DNA of 64,000 nucleotides from contig CANKWR010000001.1 of NCBI GenBank assembly GCA_947487525.1, positions 1-64,000 on the forward strand. The letters run 5' to 3'. The DNA comes from Bacteroidota bacterium. Its GTDB lineage: Bacteria; Bacteroidota; Bacteroidia; Chitinophagales; Chitinophagaceae. Shown piece after piece: positions 9,861-18,304 of the stretch. A program made the translations under genes and the position numbers. The notes beneath the pieces were generated by a model. It worked only from the letters and a program-made list of their open reading frames with translations. It ran no database searches and had not been told where the DNA came from. Position 1 is the first letter of the stretch. Every line of letters begins with the position of its first letter.

Positions 9861-9901
9861 TACATTGAGCTGAAGGCGAACAGCGTAAGGCTATGAATAT
9901 C

Positions 9902-9939
9902 AAAGAATGAGTTCCTAAAAAGGGGCTCATTCTTTTTTT
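9902..9939 (+). terminator. Intrinsic terminator after eno
   Basis: The stem AAGAATGAG / CTCATTCTT, with a further weak pairing of TTCC with GGGG inside, is followed by a run of T residues. It lies about 40 nt after the enolase stop codon. Confidence 0.75.
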
Positions 9940-9982
9940 GTGTATTATGGGAACTACCTTAATTTTACGCTAATTCAAGGTT

Positions 9983-10312
9983 ATGCAAGTAGTAAAGAAA
10001 ATTTTTCCAATCCTAATTAATCGCTATTTTTTAGTATCGACGGGTTTTGTAGTATGGATGATTTTTTTTGACCAACGTGATTATTTCCAGCAAAAAGAAA
10101 GAACAGGGGAATTGCAAAAAGTTGAAGCGGCTAAAAAATATTATACAGACGAAATTGAAAAAACTAAGAAGCAGTTAAATAATTTACAAAGTACTCCAAC
10201 GGCTATCGAAAAATATGCAAGAGAACGCTATTTATTAAAAAGAGATGGCGAAGAGGTTTTTTTATTTGAAGATACTGCTAAGCCAGTTACAAGTACTTCC
10301 GAAAAAAAATGA
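9983..10312 (+). CDS. FtsB/DivIC-like septum formation initiator
   Basis: Small bitopic divisome protein that would bridge FtsL and FtsQ-type proteins at the septum. It has 109 residues: a short cytoplasmic tail, one membrane helix (about residues 12-28), then a predicted coiled coil from about 35 to 70 (QQKERTGELQKVEAAKKYY and following), and the family-typical AIEKYARERYLLKRDGEEVF near 75-95. The stop codon overlaps the start of nth by 4 nt (ATGA), so the two are translationally coupled. A 10-nt sequence TAATTCAAGG just before the start also occurs before the gene at 13045. Confidence 0.85.
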   Translation: MQVVKKIFPILINRYFLVSTGFVVWMIFFDQRDYFQQKERTGELQKVEAAKKYYTDEIEKTKKQLNNLQSTPTAIEKYARERYLLKRDGEEVFLFEDTAKPVTSTSEKK

Positions 10313-10959
10313 CAAAGAAAGAGCGTTATGAAAAAGTCCTTGACTTTTTTCAAACTCACATGCCGGTTGCCGAAACAGAGCTAAGCTATACCAATCCTTT
10401 TGAGTTGTTGGTTGCGGTGATCTTATCAGCACAATGTACAGACAAGCGTGTCAACCTGACCACACCGTCTATTTTCAAGCAATTTCCTACGCCACAAAAA
10501 ATGGCTAAAGCCAGTTTTGATGATTTGTTCCCTATCATTAAAAGTATTTCCTATCCCAACAATAAAACCAAACATTTGATTGGCATGAGTCAATTGTTAG
10601 TGAGTGATTTTGGTGGAGAAGTACCCATGACCATCGAGGCGCTTATTAAATTACCAGGAGTAGGGCGAAAAACGGCCAATGTGATAACCAGTGTTTGGGA
10701 CAATCAGCCCAATATGGCCGTGGATACGCATGTGAATAGAGTGAGCAAACGATTAGGATTGGTACCATTGACTGCGACAACTCCTTTGGCCGTCGAAAAA
10801 GGATTGATCAAGAATATACCTACTCATTTAGTGCATACTGCGCATCATTGGCTTATACTGCATGGAAGGTATACTTGCTTGGCGCGCAGTCCTAAATGTG
10901 CAGCCTGTGGTTTGCAAGCATTTTGCAAATTCTATGAAAAGAGCAATAAAAATAAATAA
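10309..10959 (+). CDS. nth: Endonuclease III (DNA glycosylase/AP lyase)
   Basis: Base-excision repair enzyme removing oxidised pyrimidines and cleaving abasic sites. It has 216 residues, standard length. The catalytic lysine motif LSAQCTDKRVN is near residue 45, the helix-hairpin-helix motif LPGVGRKTANV near 118, followed by the catalytic Asp region AVDTHVNRV. A 4Fe-4S cluster motif C-x6-C-x2-C-x5-C is intact at the C-terminus (CLARSPKCAACGLQAFC). It is translationally coupled to the upstream FtsB-like gene by a 4-nt overlap. Confidence 0.96.
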   Translation: MTKKERYEKVLDFFQTHMPVAETELSYTNPFELLVAVILSAQCTDKRVNLTTPSIFKQFPTPQKMAKASFDDLFPIIKSISYPNNKTKHLIGMSQLLVSDFGGEVPMTIEALIKLPGVGRKTANVITSVWDNQPNMAVDTHVNRVSKRLGLVPLTATTPLAVEKGLIKNIPTHLVHTAHHWLILHGRYTCLARSPKCAACGLQAFCKFYEKSNKNK

Positions 10960-11036
10960 GCCATTCTAAAACGAGGTTGTTGTAAGATTTTTTAAAAAGA
11001 TTACTTCATACTACTTAAATGCAACTTAATTGAAAT

Positions 11037-11064
11037 ACAAAGGGTTCCTTTTGGGAACCCTTTG
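11037..11064. terminator. Hairpin between convergent nth and korA
   Basis: The perfect stem ACAAAGGGTTCC / GGAACCCTTTGT encloses a short TTTTG loop. It lies between two converging genes and lacks a long T-tract, so terminator strength is uncertain. Confidence 0.6.
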
Positions 11065-11089
11065 TTATGATCTTAATGCGTATTGTTTA

Positions 11090-12937
11090 CTATAAGTATT
11101 GATTAATTGCGTCTGTCAATTCTTGTTTTGTAATAGGAATACCCATCATTTTATTGTATCCTTTTGCATCAACAAAATATTTATCACGGATAATTTTAAT
11201 CAATTGACCATTGTTGATTTCAGGAATTAAAACCGTTTCAAAGTTCTTTATTATATCGCCTAAATTGCTTGGGAAAGGACGCATGTACTTGATGTGTGCA
11301 TGGCTTACTGATTTTCCTTGCGCTAGTAATTCAATCACCGTTCCTTTAATGGTACCATAAGTAGAACCCCATCCTAACACCAATACTTTTCCTTTTTCAG
11401 CACCACTGTCAATGGTTTGCTTTGGGATATAGTCGGCTATTTTGTCCACCTTCGCTTCTCTCATTTTAATCATGAACTGGTGGTTCTCGGCCTCGTAGTT
11501 TACGTTCCCGGTTTCATGTTGTTTTTCCAAACCACCAATACGGTGCTCTAAACCAGGTGTGCCAGGCACTGCCCAAGGGCGTGCTAATTTTTCGTTACGT
11601 GTATATGGTTTGTATTTTATTTCCCCTTCATCTAATTTTGTTTTGAAAGTTACTTCAATTTCAGGTAGGTCAGCCGCTTTTGGAAACTTCCAAGGCTCTG
11701 CACCATTCGCGATATATCCATCACTTAATAAAATAACGGGCGTCATATGTTGTAAAGCAATACGCACTGCTTCAAAAGCCATCTCAAAACAATCGCTTGG
11801 CGTTGAGGTAGCTAAAATTGGAATTGGTGCTTCACCATTGCGTCCATAATAGGCTTGCAATAAATCACTTTGCTCTGTTTTTGTTGGTAAACCAGTTGAA
11901 GGTCCCCCTCTTTGAATATTTATAATTAACAAAGGCAATTCTAACATCATGGCAAGTCCCATCGCTTCAGTTTTCAAAGCCATACCAGGACCTGAAGTAG
12001 TGGTTAAACCAATTTGACCACCGTAGCTTGCACCAATCGCTGAAGCAATACCGGCAATCTCATCCTCCGCTTGAAATGTTCTAACACCAAAATTTTTGTA
12101 CTTACTTAATTCGTGTAAGATATCTGTTGCCGGCGTAATTGGGTAGGAGCCCAAGAACAAGGGTAGTTTTGATTTTTGAGACGCGGCAATCAATCCCATG
12201 GACAATGCTTGGTTTCCCATAATACTGCGATAAGTACCTGCATCCATTTTAGATTTCTCCACTTTGAACCTTGCTGCATTAAATAATTCAGCAGTTTCGC
12301 CATAGTAGTAACCGGCTTTTAAAACGGCAATATTCGAATTTAAGATTGCTTCTTTTTTACCGAACTTCTCATTTAAGAAACTAATTGTGGTATCTAAGTC
12401 TCTATTGTAAACCCAATAAATAACGCCCAATACAAACATGTTTTTCGCACGGTCTCTTTCCTTATTTCCTAAGGCTGGAAAATCTTTTAATGCTTCACGC
12501 GTTAATTTTGTAACGTCAATTTTTGTCAATTCGTATCCATCTAAACTTCCATCCTCTAATGGATTGATGCCATCTGGATAATTCGCTAAACGTAAATTTT
12601 TCACATCAAATCCATCGGTATTCGCGATAATTTTTCCGCCTTTCTTTAAACCTTTTAAATTTACTTTTAAGGCAGCCGCATTCATCGCCACCAATACATC
12701 ACATGCATCACCAGGAGTATACACTTTATCAGAACTAAAGTGTACTTGGAATCCACTTACGCCCGGCAAGGTACCGATAGGCGCCCTGATCTCAGCAGGA
12801 AAATCGGGGAAGGTTGCAAGGTCAATACCCAAGATCGCGGTATTGTTGGTAAATTGCTGTCCTGTCAATTGCATTCCGTCTCCACTATCTCCCGCAAATT
12901 TGATGACTACATCCTGTAAAATAACTTCGTTCTGCAT
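11090..12937 (-). CDS. korA: 2-oxoacid:acceptor oxidoreductase, fused gamma-alpha subunit (KorA-type)
   Basis: Subunit of a 2-oxoglutarate (or related 2-oxoacid):ferredoxin oxidoreductase. It has 615 residues from ATG 12937. The N-terminal gamma-type domain begins VIKFAGDSGDGMQLTGQQF, and the alpha domain begins near residue 225 with GNQALSMGLIAA, then LGSYPITPATDILHEL, QAEDEIAGIASAIGA and TTTSGPGMALKTEAMG. This fused architecture is the usual KorA form. The thiamine-binding beta subunit KorB, generally the next gene, is not here: downstream lies nth on the other strand. Function therefore depends on a beta subunit encoded outside the window. Confidence 0.92.
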   Translation of the reverse strand: MQNEVILQDVVIKFAGDSGDGMQLTGQQFTNNTAILGIDLATFPDFPAEIRAPIGTLPGVSGFQVHFSSDKVYTPGDACDVLVAMNAAALKVNLKGLKKGGKIIANTDGFDVKNLRLANYPDGINPLEDGSLDGYELTKIDVTKLTREALKDFPALGNKERDRAKNMFVLGVIYWVYNRDLDTTISFLNEKFGKKEAILNSNIAVLKAGYYYGETAELFNAARFKVEKSKMDAGTYRSIMGNQALSMGLIAASQKSKLPLFLGSYPITPATDILHELSKYKNFGVRTFQAEDEIAGIASAIGASYGGQIGLTTTSGPGMALKTEAMGLAMMLELPLLIINIQRGGPSTGLPTKTEQSDLLQAYYGRNGEAPIPILATSTPSDCFEMAFEAVRIALQHMTPVILLSDGYIANGAEPWKFPKAADLPEIEVTFKTKLDEGEIKYKPYTRNEKLARPWAVPGTPGLEHRIGGLEKQHETGNVNYEAENHQFMIKMREAKVDKIADYIPKQTIDSGAEKGKVLVLGWGSTYGTIKGTVIELLAQGKSVSHAHIKYMRPFPSNLGDIIKNFETVLIPEINNGQLIKIIRDKYFVDAKGYNKMMGIPITKQELTDAINQYL

Positions 12938-12955
12938 ATAGCTGTAATTTGAACA

Positions 12956-12963
12956 CAAAGGTA
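12956..12963 (-). promoter_or_regulatory. -7 box of the korA promoter
   Basis: TACCTTTG on the minus strand matches TAnnTTTG exactly, 18 nt before the start codon. Confidence 0.45.
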
Positions 12964-13044
12964 CAGATAGAGTGGCCTAAAAGCTTAATTTTTATTGTTT
13001 TTTTTCTATTTCTTGGTTAACTTTACACCCTAATTCAAGGCACT

Positions 13045-13824
13045 ATGATCATCGCGCCATTTTTCTACTTGTTCTCGTATATATTACTCCCCCATAATAC
13101 AAACGATGTAAAGGTTCCCAAGTCAATCCAACCTGTTCAGGGTAAGGAGGTGAAGTATATTTACTTGACTTTTGACGATGGACCATTGGTAGGCACTTCT
13201 AATTGTATTGATATTTGCTTGAAGCAAAAAATACAAGCTACTTTTTTTGAAGTAGGCAGACACCAAGCGGCTAACGCCAGCGGCAGGGCATTGCACAATC
13301 GAATCGCGCAATATCCTCAATTTTTTGATATTGCCAACCACAGTTATACGCATGCAAATGCGAAATACAAATATTTTTACCATCATCCCAATATGGCCTT
13401 TGATGATTTTGTGCAAGCTAAAAAATCATTACAAGTAAAAAACAATATTATTCGCTTACCAGGGAATAGCGCTTGGAATACCATGGTGTTAAAAAAATCG
13501 GGTAAACTAGTCAAGCCAGTTGTACTAAAATTGGACAGCGCAGGGTTTAATGTGATTGGATGGGATTTAGAATGGGGTTTTACTAAGCAAGGAACGCCTA
13601 AGGAATCTCCGCAGGCCATGGCTAGGTATGTAGATACCCTATTTGCACGTAATCGAACAGAAACTAAAAATCACTTGGTGATTTTGATGCATGATCATAT
13701 GTACCGCAATTCGGTTGATTCGGCAAAATTGGCAACCATGATTGCCTTATTGAAAGCAAATCCAAGATACCAGTTCCGTAAATTATCGCTTTACCCTGGT
13801 TTAAAAAATGGCGGCCGACCTTAA
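13045..13824 (+). CDS. Polysaccharide deacetylase family protein (NodB domain)
   Basis: Likely an exported or membrane-anchored carbohydrate esterase of family 4, acting on peptidoglycan or another N-acetylated glycan. It has 259 residues. A hydrophobic N-terminus (MIIAPFFYLFSYILLP) could be a signal anchor. Motif 1 is LTFDDGP near residue 43 (catalytic base and metal Asp), and motif 2 is the metal-binding NHSYTHAN near 99. Motif 3 is unusual (RLPGNSAWN instead of the usual RPPxG), so substrate preference may differ. A conserved late His occurs in LMHDHMYR. The gene is monocistronic, divergent from korA. Confidence 0.85.
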   Translation: MIIAPFFYLFSYILLPHNTNDVKVPKSIQPVQGKEVKYIYLTFDDGPLVGTSNCIDICLKQKIQATFFEVGRHQAANASGRALHNRIAQYPQFFDIANHSYTHANAKYKYFYHHPNMAFDDFVQAKKSLQVKNNIIRLPGNSAWNTMVLKKSGKLVKPVVLKLDSAGFNVIGWDLEWGFTKQGTPKESPQAMARYVDTLFARNRTETKNHLVILMHDHMYRNSVDSAKLATMIALLKANPRYQFRKLSLYPGLKNGGRP

Positions 13825-13886
13825 CAATTTATTTGCATTTTTATTCAAAAACTAATTTGTAAATTTAATCAACAAAAAAATATTTT

Positions 13887-14651
13887 ATGGGAGCATTTGA
13901 AACAGGAAATCCAACCCTTTCTGAAAAAATTTTTGACAAGAGTTTACATGAAACATCCAATTCATTTGGTGTAATGAGTGTTCGTGGCACCATTAATAAG
14001 TTTGGATTTTTAATGTTAATGGTGATGTCATCGGCTATTTACATTTGGACCATATTCCCTGAAAATCCATCTACAGCTTCTACCCTCATGTGGGTGGGTG
14101 CCATTGGTGGTTTAGTCATGGCATTGGTTATGATGTTTAAGCCAACTATTGCAGGGTATATTGCACCCGCTTATGCTATTTTAGAAGGATTTTTTATTGG
14201 GGGAATTAGCGCGTATTTCAACTCAGTATTTGCAAAATCTTATCCAAATATTATTATGAATGCAGTGGGATTAACTATGGGTGTTGCCATTGCGATGTTT
14301 TTGCTGTACAATTTCAGAATCATTAAAGTGACAGACAAATTAAGATCAATTATTGTTTCAGCAACGGTGGGTATTGGATTATTTTATTTAATTACCTGGA
14401 TTTTCAGTTTGTTTGGGGTGGATATGGGCTTTGCTTTTGGCAGCGGTTTACTAAGTATTGGCATCAGTTTATTCATAGTTGGCATTGCAGCAATGAATTT
14501 ATTGTTAGATTTTGATGCCATTGAAAAAGCAGCAGAAATGGGCGCTCCAAAGTATATGGAATGGTATGGTGCTTTTGGATTATTAGTGACCATTGTTTGG
14601 TTGTACTTAGAAATCCTAAAATTATTGACCAAACTGAATTCAAGAGATTAA
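13887..14651 (+). CDS. Bax inhibitor-1/YccA family membrane protein
   Basis: Integral membrane protein of the BI-1 (TMBIM) family, with about seven helices in 254 residues. Bacterial relatives include YccA, which modulates FtsH, and BsYetJ, a pH-sensitive calcium leak channel. The N-terminal segment up to about residue 40 is cytoplasmic (EKSLHETSNSFGVMSVRGT style), followed by closely spaced hydrophobic helices. An acidic residue pair near the last helices (NLLLDFDAIEKAAEMGAPKY) matches the conserved aspartates of the family pore region. It is followed by a terminator and has no operon partners. The exact role here is unknown. Confidence 0.9.
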   Translation: MGAFETGNPTLSEKIFDKSLHETSNSFGVMSVRGTINKFGFLMLMVMSSAIYIWTIFPENPSTASTLMWVGAIGGLVMALVMMFKPTIAGYIAPAYAILEGFFIGGISAYFNSVFAKSYPNIIMNAVGLTMGVAIAMFLLYNFRIIKVTDKLRSIIVSATVGIGLFYLITWIFSLFGVDMGFAFGSGLLSIGISLFIVGIAAMNLLLDFDAIEKAAEMGAPKYMEWYGAFGLLVTIVWLYLEILKLLTKLNSRD

Positions 14652-14673
14652 TCATTGTTATTACCTTTATATG

Positions 14674-14698
14674 AAGTCCCGACTTGTTCGGGACTTTT
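14674..14698 (+). terminator. Intrinsic terminator after the BI-1 family gene
   Basis: The nine-bp stem AAGTCCCGA / TCGGGACTT, loop CTTGT, is followed by TT. It lies 22 nt after the stop codon. Confidence 0.7.
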
Positions 14699-14732
14699 AG
14701 TATCTATTAGGCGGCTTTGTCCATAAATATGG

Positions 14733-14740
14733 TAAATTTG
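14733..14740 (+). promoter_or_regulatory. -7 box of the E1 dehydrogenase promoter
   Basis: TAAATTTG matches TAnnTTTG exactly, 18 nt before ATG 14759. A TTTG lies at 14716-14719, but the spacing (13 nt) is shorter than expected for a -33 box. Confidence 0.45.
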
Positions 14741-14758
14741 AATTCTTAACGCACATTG

Positions 14759-16750
14759 ATGAACTATCAGCCAGGCAATTTAGACAATCAGCAACTTATT
14801 GGATTTTATCATTCCTTGTTGTATCCAAGAATGATTGAAGAAAAAATGTTGATATTGTTGCGTCAAGGAAAAATTAGTAAATGGTTTAGTGGTATAGGTC
14901 AGGAAGCAATCGCAGTGGGCGCTACCCTCGCTATGGATAAGGATGAGTGGATTATGCCCTTGCATAGAAATTTAGGCGTATTTACTTCGAGGGATATGCC
15001 ATTCACCGAATTGTTTAAACAATGGCAGGGAGATGTCACTGGATATAGTAAGGCCAGAGAGCGTAGTTTTCATTTTGGCTCCAAGGCGTATCATATATGC
15101 GGGATGATTTCGCATTTGGGTCCACAACTCGCTATTGCAGATGGGGTTGCCTTAGCCTATCAACAAAGGGGGCAGCAAAAATGTGCATTGGCATTCACCG
15201 GGGACGGAGGAACAAGTGAAGGCGATTTTCATGAGGCTTTAAATGTGGCGGCAGTATGGAATTTACCAGTCATCATCATTATCGAAAATAATGGCTACGG
15301 ATTAAGTACACCTACTAATGAGCAATATAAGTGTGCGCACTTAGTGGATAAAGCAATTGGTTATGGAATACAGGGAAAACGTATTGATGGTAATAATATT
15401 TTAGAAGTTTACCATACCATAAAAGAAGCCCGAGATTTTTGTATTCAACATCAACAACCTTATCTAATTGAGTGTGATACTTTTAGAATGAGGGGACACG
15501 AGGAAGCAAGCGGCATTAAATATGTACCTACTGAACTTTTGAATCTATGGGCTGAAAGAGATCCCATAAAAAATTATGAAGAATACCTTGCAACAGCAGG
15601 CATCCTGTCTATTGAGGATATCGTTCAAGTGAAGTTGTCGATGAAAGAAAAAATAGAATTGGATTTAGCGCAAGTGGTGGATACCACCCCTATGCAGCCG
15701 TCTGTTGCAGTAGAAGTGGATGATGTTTTTGCACCAATTACCAATAACGACATTCCATTATTAGAACATTTGGATCAGCCATTGGTTCAACAAAAACGTT
15801 TTATTGAATCTATCAGCGATGCATTGCGTGCGTCTATGCAACGCTATCCTGAAATGATTATCATGGGGCAGGACATTGCAGAATATGGAGGAGCTTTTAA
15901 AATGACCGAAGGATTTGTAAATGAATTTGGAAAACAACGGATACGCAATACACCCATTTGTGAAAGTGCGATTGTGGGTGCTGCATTGGGGTTAAGTTTA
16001 GAAGGCATCAAATCGGTAATGGAAATGCAGTTTGCTGATTTTGTAACGGTTGGCTTTAATCAAATTGTAAATAACTTAGCCAAGATTCATTATAGATGGG
16101 GGCAAAATGCCGATGTCGTAGTGAGGATGCCTACGGGTGCTGGAGTAGGTGCAGGTCCTTTTCATTCACAATCTAATGAAGCTTGGTTTACCCATGTTCC
16201 TGGACTTAAAGTGGTTTATCCATCGAATCCAGCGGATGCCAAAGGTTTGATGATTGCTGCATTGGCTGATCCGAATCCTGTTTTATATTTTGAACATAAG
16301 GCCATGTACCGTAGTGTAGAAGGTGAAGTGCCGGATGCCTATTACCAAGTGCCAATAGGCAAAGCAAATTTTGTTTGTAAAGGAACTGAAGCTACTATTA
16401 TTACCTATGGAATGGGTGTGCAATGGGCAAAAAAATACCAAGCCGAAAACGCATCCGTTTCTTTAACTATTTTGGATTTAAGAAGTCTGGCTCCATTGGA
16501 TTATGAAGCAATTGCAGAAGCAGTGGCAACAACCGGGAAGGTTTTAATTTTACATGAAGATAATTTAACAGGGGGCATTGGTGGTGAGTTAAGTGCATGG
16601 ATAGCAGAGCATTGCTTTACTCAATTAGATGCGCCCATACTTCGCTGCGCTTCCTTAGATACACCCATCCCATTTAATATCGTTTTAGAAAAACAATATT
16701 TAGCGAATAGTAGGCTCCAAGCCACCATGGAAAAACTGCTTTCATTTTAA
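14759..16750 (+). CDS. 2-oxoacid dehydrogenase E1, alpha and beta subunits fused
   Basis: Thiamine-dependent decarboxylase component of a branched-chain or related 2-oxoacid dehydrogenase complex. It has 663 residues. The alpha part (about 1-330) carries the thiamine pyrophosphate motif GDGGTSEGDFHEALN ending in IENNGYGLSTP. The beta part (about 345-663) carries ESISDALRASMQRYPEMII, GQDIAEYGGAFKMTEGF and the C-terminal EDNLTGGIGGELSAWI. Fusion of both halves in one chain is common in Bacteroidota. ATG 14759 is preferred over a TTG 3 nt upstream. E2 and E3 genes are not adjacent; an E2 lies at 38098. 2-Oxoisovalerate is the likeliest substrate, but this cannot be settled from sequence. Confidence 0.88.
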   Translation: MNYQPGNLDNQQLIGFYHSLLYPRMIEEKMLILLRQGKISKWFSGIGQEAIAVGATLAMDKDEWIMPLHRNLGVFTSRDMPFTELFKQWQGDVTGYSKARERSFHFGSKAYHICGMISHLGPQLAIADGVALAYQQRGQQKCALAFTGDGGTSEGDFHEALNVAAVWNLPVIIIIENNGYGLSTPTNEQYKCAHLVDKAIGYGIQGKRIDGNNILEVYHTIKEARDFCIQHQQPYLIECDTFRMRGHEEASGIKYVPTELLNLWAERDPIKNYEEYLATAGILSIEDIVQVKLSMKEKIELDLAQVVDTTPMQPSVAVEVDDVFAPITNNDIPLLEHLDQPLVQQKRFIESISDALRASMQRYPEMIIMGQDIAEYGGAFKMTEGFVNEFGKQRIRNTPICESAIVGAALGLSLEGIKSVMEMQFADFVTVGFNQIVNNLAKIHYRWGQNADVVVRMPTGAGVGAGPFHSQSNEAWFTHVPGLKVVYPSNPADAKGLMIAALADPNPVLYFEHKAMYRSVEGEVPDAYYQVPIGKANFVCKGTEATIITYGMGVQWAKKYQAENASVSLTILDLRSLAPLDYEAIAEAVATTGKVLILHEDNLTGGIGGELSAWIAEHCFTQLDAPILRCASLDTPIPFNIVLEKQYLANSRLQATMEKLLSF

Positions 16751-17002
16751 AATAAAAAGCCTCTTAAATTTTATTAATGAGTATAAGTAAACAAGCCTAC
16801 CCGTTTATGGGGAGAAGACGCGACTGCGTCTGATGAATGGGAAAATGCTTAAAAAAAATAAAAAGTCTCTTAAATTTTATTAATGAGTATAAGTAAACAA
16901 GCCTACCCGTTTATGGGGAGAAGACGCGACTGCGTCTGATGAATGGGAAAATGCTTAAAAAAATAAAAAGCCTCTTAAATTTTATTAATGAGTATAAGTA
17001 AA

Positions 17003-17031
17003 CAAGCCTACCCGTTTATGGGGTAGGCTTG
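17003..17031. terminator. Hairpin B within the repeat array
   Basis: The eleven-bp stem CAAGCCTACCC / GGGTAGGCTTG with loop GTTTATG is complete only in the third repeat unit. Confidence 0.6.
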
Positions 17032-17048
17032 AAAAATCATAATTTAAA

Positions 17049-17088
17049 AATAAAAAGCCTCTTAAATTTTATTAAGAGGCTTTTTATT
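17049..17088. terminator. Hairpin A, bidirectional terminator of E1 and dipeptidase genes
   Basis: A seventeen-bp perfect stem with left arm AATAAAAAGCCTCTTAA, loop ATTTTA and right arm TTAAGAGGCTTTTTATT. A- and T-tracts on both sides suit convergent termination. The last bases overlap the dipeptidase stop codon. Confidence 0.8.
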
Positions 17089-18244
17089 AACTAGGGTTGT
17101 TTAATCTATACACGCGTAAAAAGTTTCCGCCTAATACCTTGGCGATATCTGCATCCTTGTATCCTCGCTTAATTAAAGCCTTTGTAAATTCAGGATAATC
17201 TAAAACCGTCTTTAATTGTTTAGGTGCAGAATCAATACCATCAAAATCAGAACCTAATCCCACGTGATCAATGCCAATTAATTTTACAATGTGATCAAAG
17301 TGTTTCATTAGTACTTCGAGGTCAGGTTTGATGGCTTCTGATTGAACTTTGTATTTATTGGCGATGACACTCAAAACATATTCTTTTTGCATTCCTTTGG
17401 CTACCATGGAATCTATTTCCTTTTTATGTGCTTTGTAAAAAGCCGCCGCTTTTTTACCATAATTGCTATCCACAAATGCGGAATAAAAATTTAAACTAAT
17501 GACACCTCCATTTTTACCAACTGCTTTTATTTGTGCATCTTTTAAATTTCTAGAAACAGGACAAATACTATATGCATTACTATGAGAAGCAATGACGGGT
17601 TTGGTAGTTGTTTTTATGGCATCCCAAAATGTATTTTCACCAACATGTGAAATATCTACAATGATGCCTAATTTATTCATCCTATTGATAATTTGTTTAC
17701 CAAAACTGGTTAGCCCTTTGTGGCCCTTGTATTTAGGATCTTTTTCATCGGTATGTGAGCTAGCCCAACTAGGAGAATTGTTCCAAGTCAATGTCATATA
17801 CCTAACGCCTCTTTTATAAAAAATATCTAAACGATTGATATCATCCTCAATCATATGTCCTCCTTCAACGCCATACTGCGCAACTATTTTTCCTTCGGCC
17901 AATGTTTTTTGTATCTGCTCCCAAGTTTTTGCTACCACTATTTTATCCGGATTTCTTGCAGCTACTGCGTCAATCGTGTCCATTTCCCTCATGGCCCATG
18001 CATATGGATTTGCCTTTTTACCATCGCACCAAATAGAAAACAATTGATAATCAACTCCTCCTTGCTTAAATCTTTTTAAATCAGAATGGTTGATCCCTTT
18101 CAAATCCTGGTCTAAACTCACTTTTTTCTCGATACAGGCTGTTACCGCATCATTATGGGTATCTACCAATACCGATTTATAGTGAATAGCTTGTGCTTCT
18201 GCACCTATTGAAAATGCGATGAAAACAGGTACTAGGTATTTCAT
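17087..18244 (-). CDS. Exported membrane dipeptidase, peptidase family M19
   Basis: Zinc dipeptidase of the renal dipeptidase family, probably acting in the periplasm on dipeptides. It has 385 residues. An N-terminal signal peptide (MKYLVPVFIAFSIGAEAQA) is clear. Metal ligands are visible in order: DTHNDAVT near residue 29 (HxD), the acidic bridging residue in YGVEGGHMIE near 125, DISHVGE near 197, ASHSNAYSICP near 220, and the C-terminal LGSDFDGID near 330. Length and motif order are normal for M19. The stop codon touches the terminator array downstream. It is divergent from prfA. Confidence 0.93.
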   Translation of the reverse strand: MKYLVPVFIAFSIGAEAQAIHYKSVLVDTHNDAVTACIEKKVSLDQDLKGINHSDLKRFKQGGVDYQLFSIWCDGKKANPYAWAMREMDTIDAVAARNPDKIVVAKTWEQIQKTLAEGKIVAQYGVEGGHMIEDDINRLDIFYKRGVRYMTLTWNNSPSWASSHTDEKDPKYKGHKGLTSFGKQIINRMNKLGIIVDISHVGENTFWDAIKTTTKPVIASHSNAYSICPVSRNLKDAQIKAVGKNGGVISLNFYSAFVDSNYGKKAAAFYKAHKKEIDSMVAKGMQKEYVLSVIANKYKVQSEAIKPDLEVLMKHFDHIVKLIGIDHVGLGSDFDGIDSAPKQLKTVLDYPEFTKALIKRGYKDADIAKVLGGNFLRVYRLNNPS

Positions 18245-18279
18245 AAGATGGGAATGTTTTAATTGACAACTAAATTAGC

Positions 18280-18287
18280 TATTTTTG
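18280..18287 (+). promoter_or_regulatory. -7 box of the prfA promoter
   Basis: TATTTTTG matches TAnnTTTG exactly, 17 nt before ATG 18305. A TTG lies at 18263-18265. Confidence 0.4.
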
Positions 18288-18304
18288 CGCACAGAAAAAC
18301 GTCT

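Larger units (their letters stand above)
16751..17088. repeat. Tandem array of terminator fragments, about 105-nt units
   Basis: The only gene-free stretch over 300 nt. Units start at 16751, 16857, 16962 and 17049 (periods 106, 105 and 87). Each begins with the left arm of one hairpin (AATAAAAAGCCTCTTAA; copy 2 has one C-to-T change). Units 1-3 then hold the left arm of a second hairpin (AAGCCTACCC). Units 1 and 2 continue with a different tail containing the small palindrome GACGCGACTGCGTC, so neither hairpin is completed. Only unit 3 has the right arm GGGTAGGCTT, and only unit 4 has the right arm TTAAGAGGC plus T-run. It lies between convergent E1 and dipeptidase genes. I see no coding potential. 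Confidence 0.9.

Noticed and set aside
16751-17088. Possible CRISPR array or structured non-coding RNA
   Set aside because: Units of about 105 nt contain terminator arms and no unique spacers of constant length; terminator duplication explains the pattern better.
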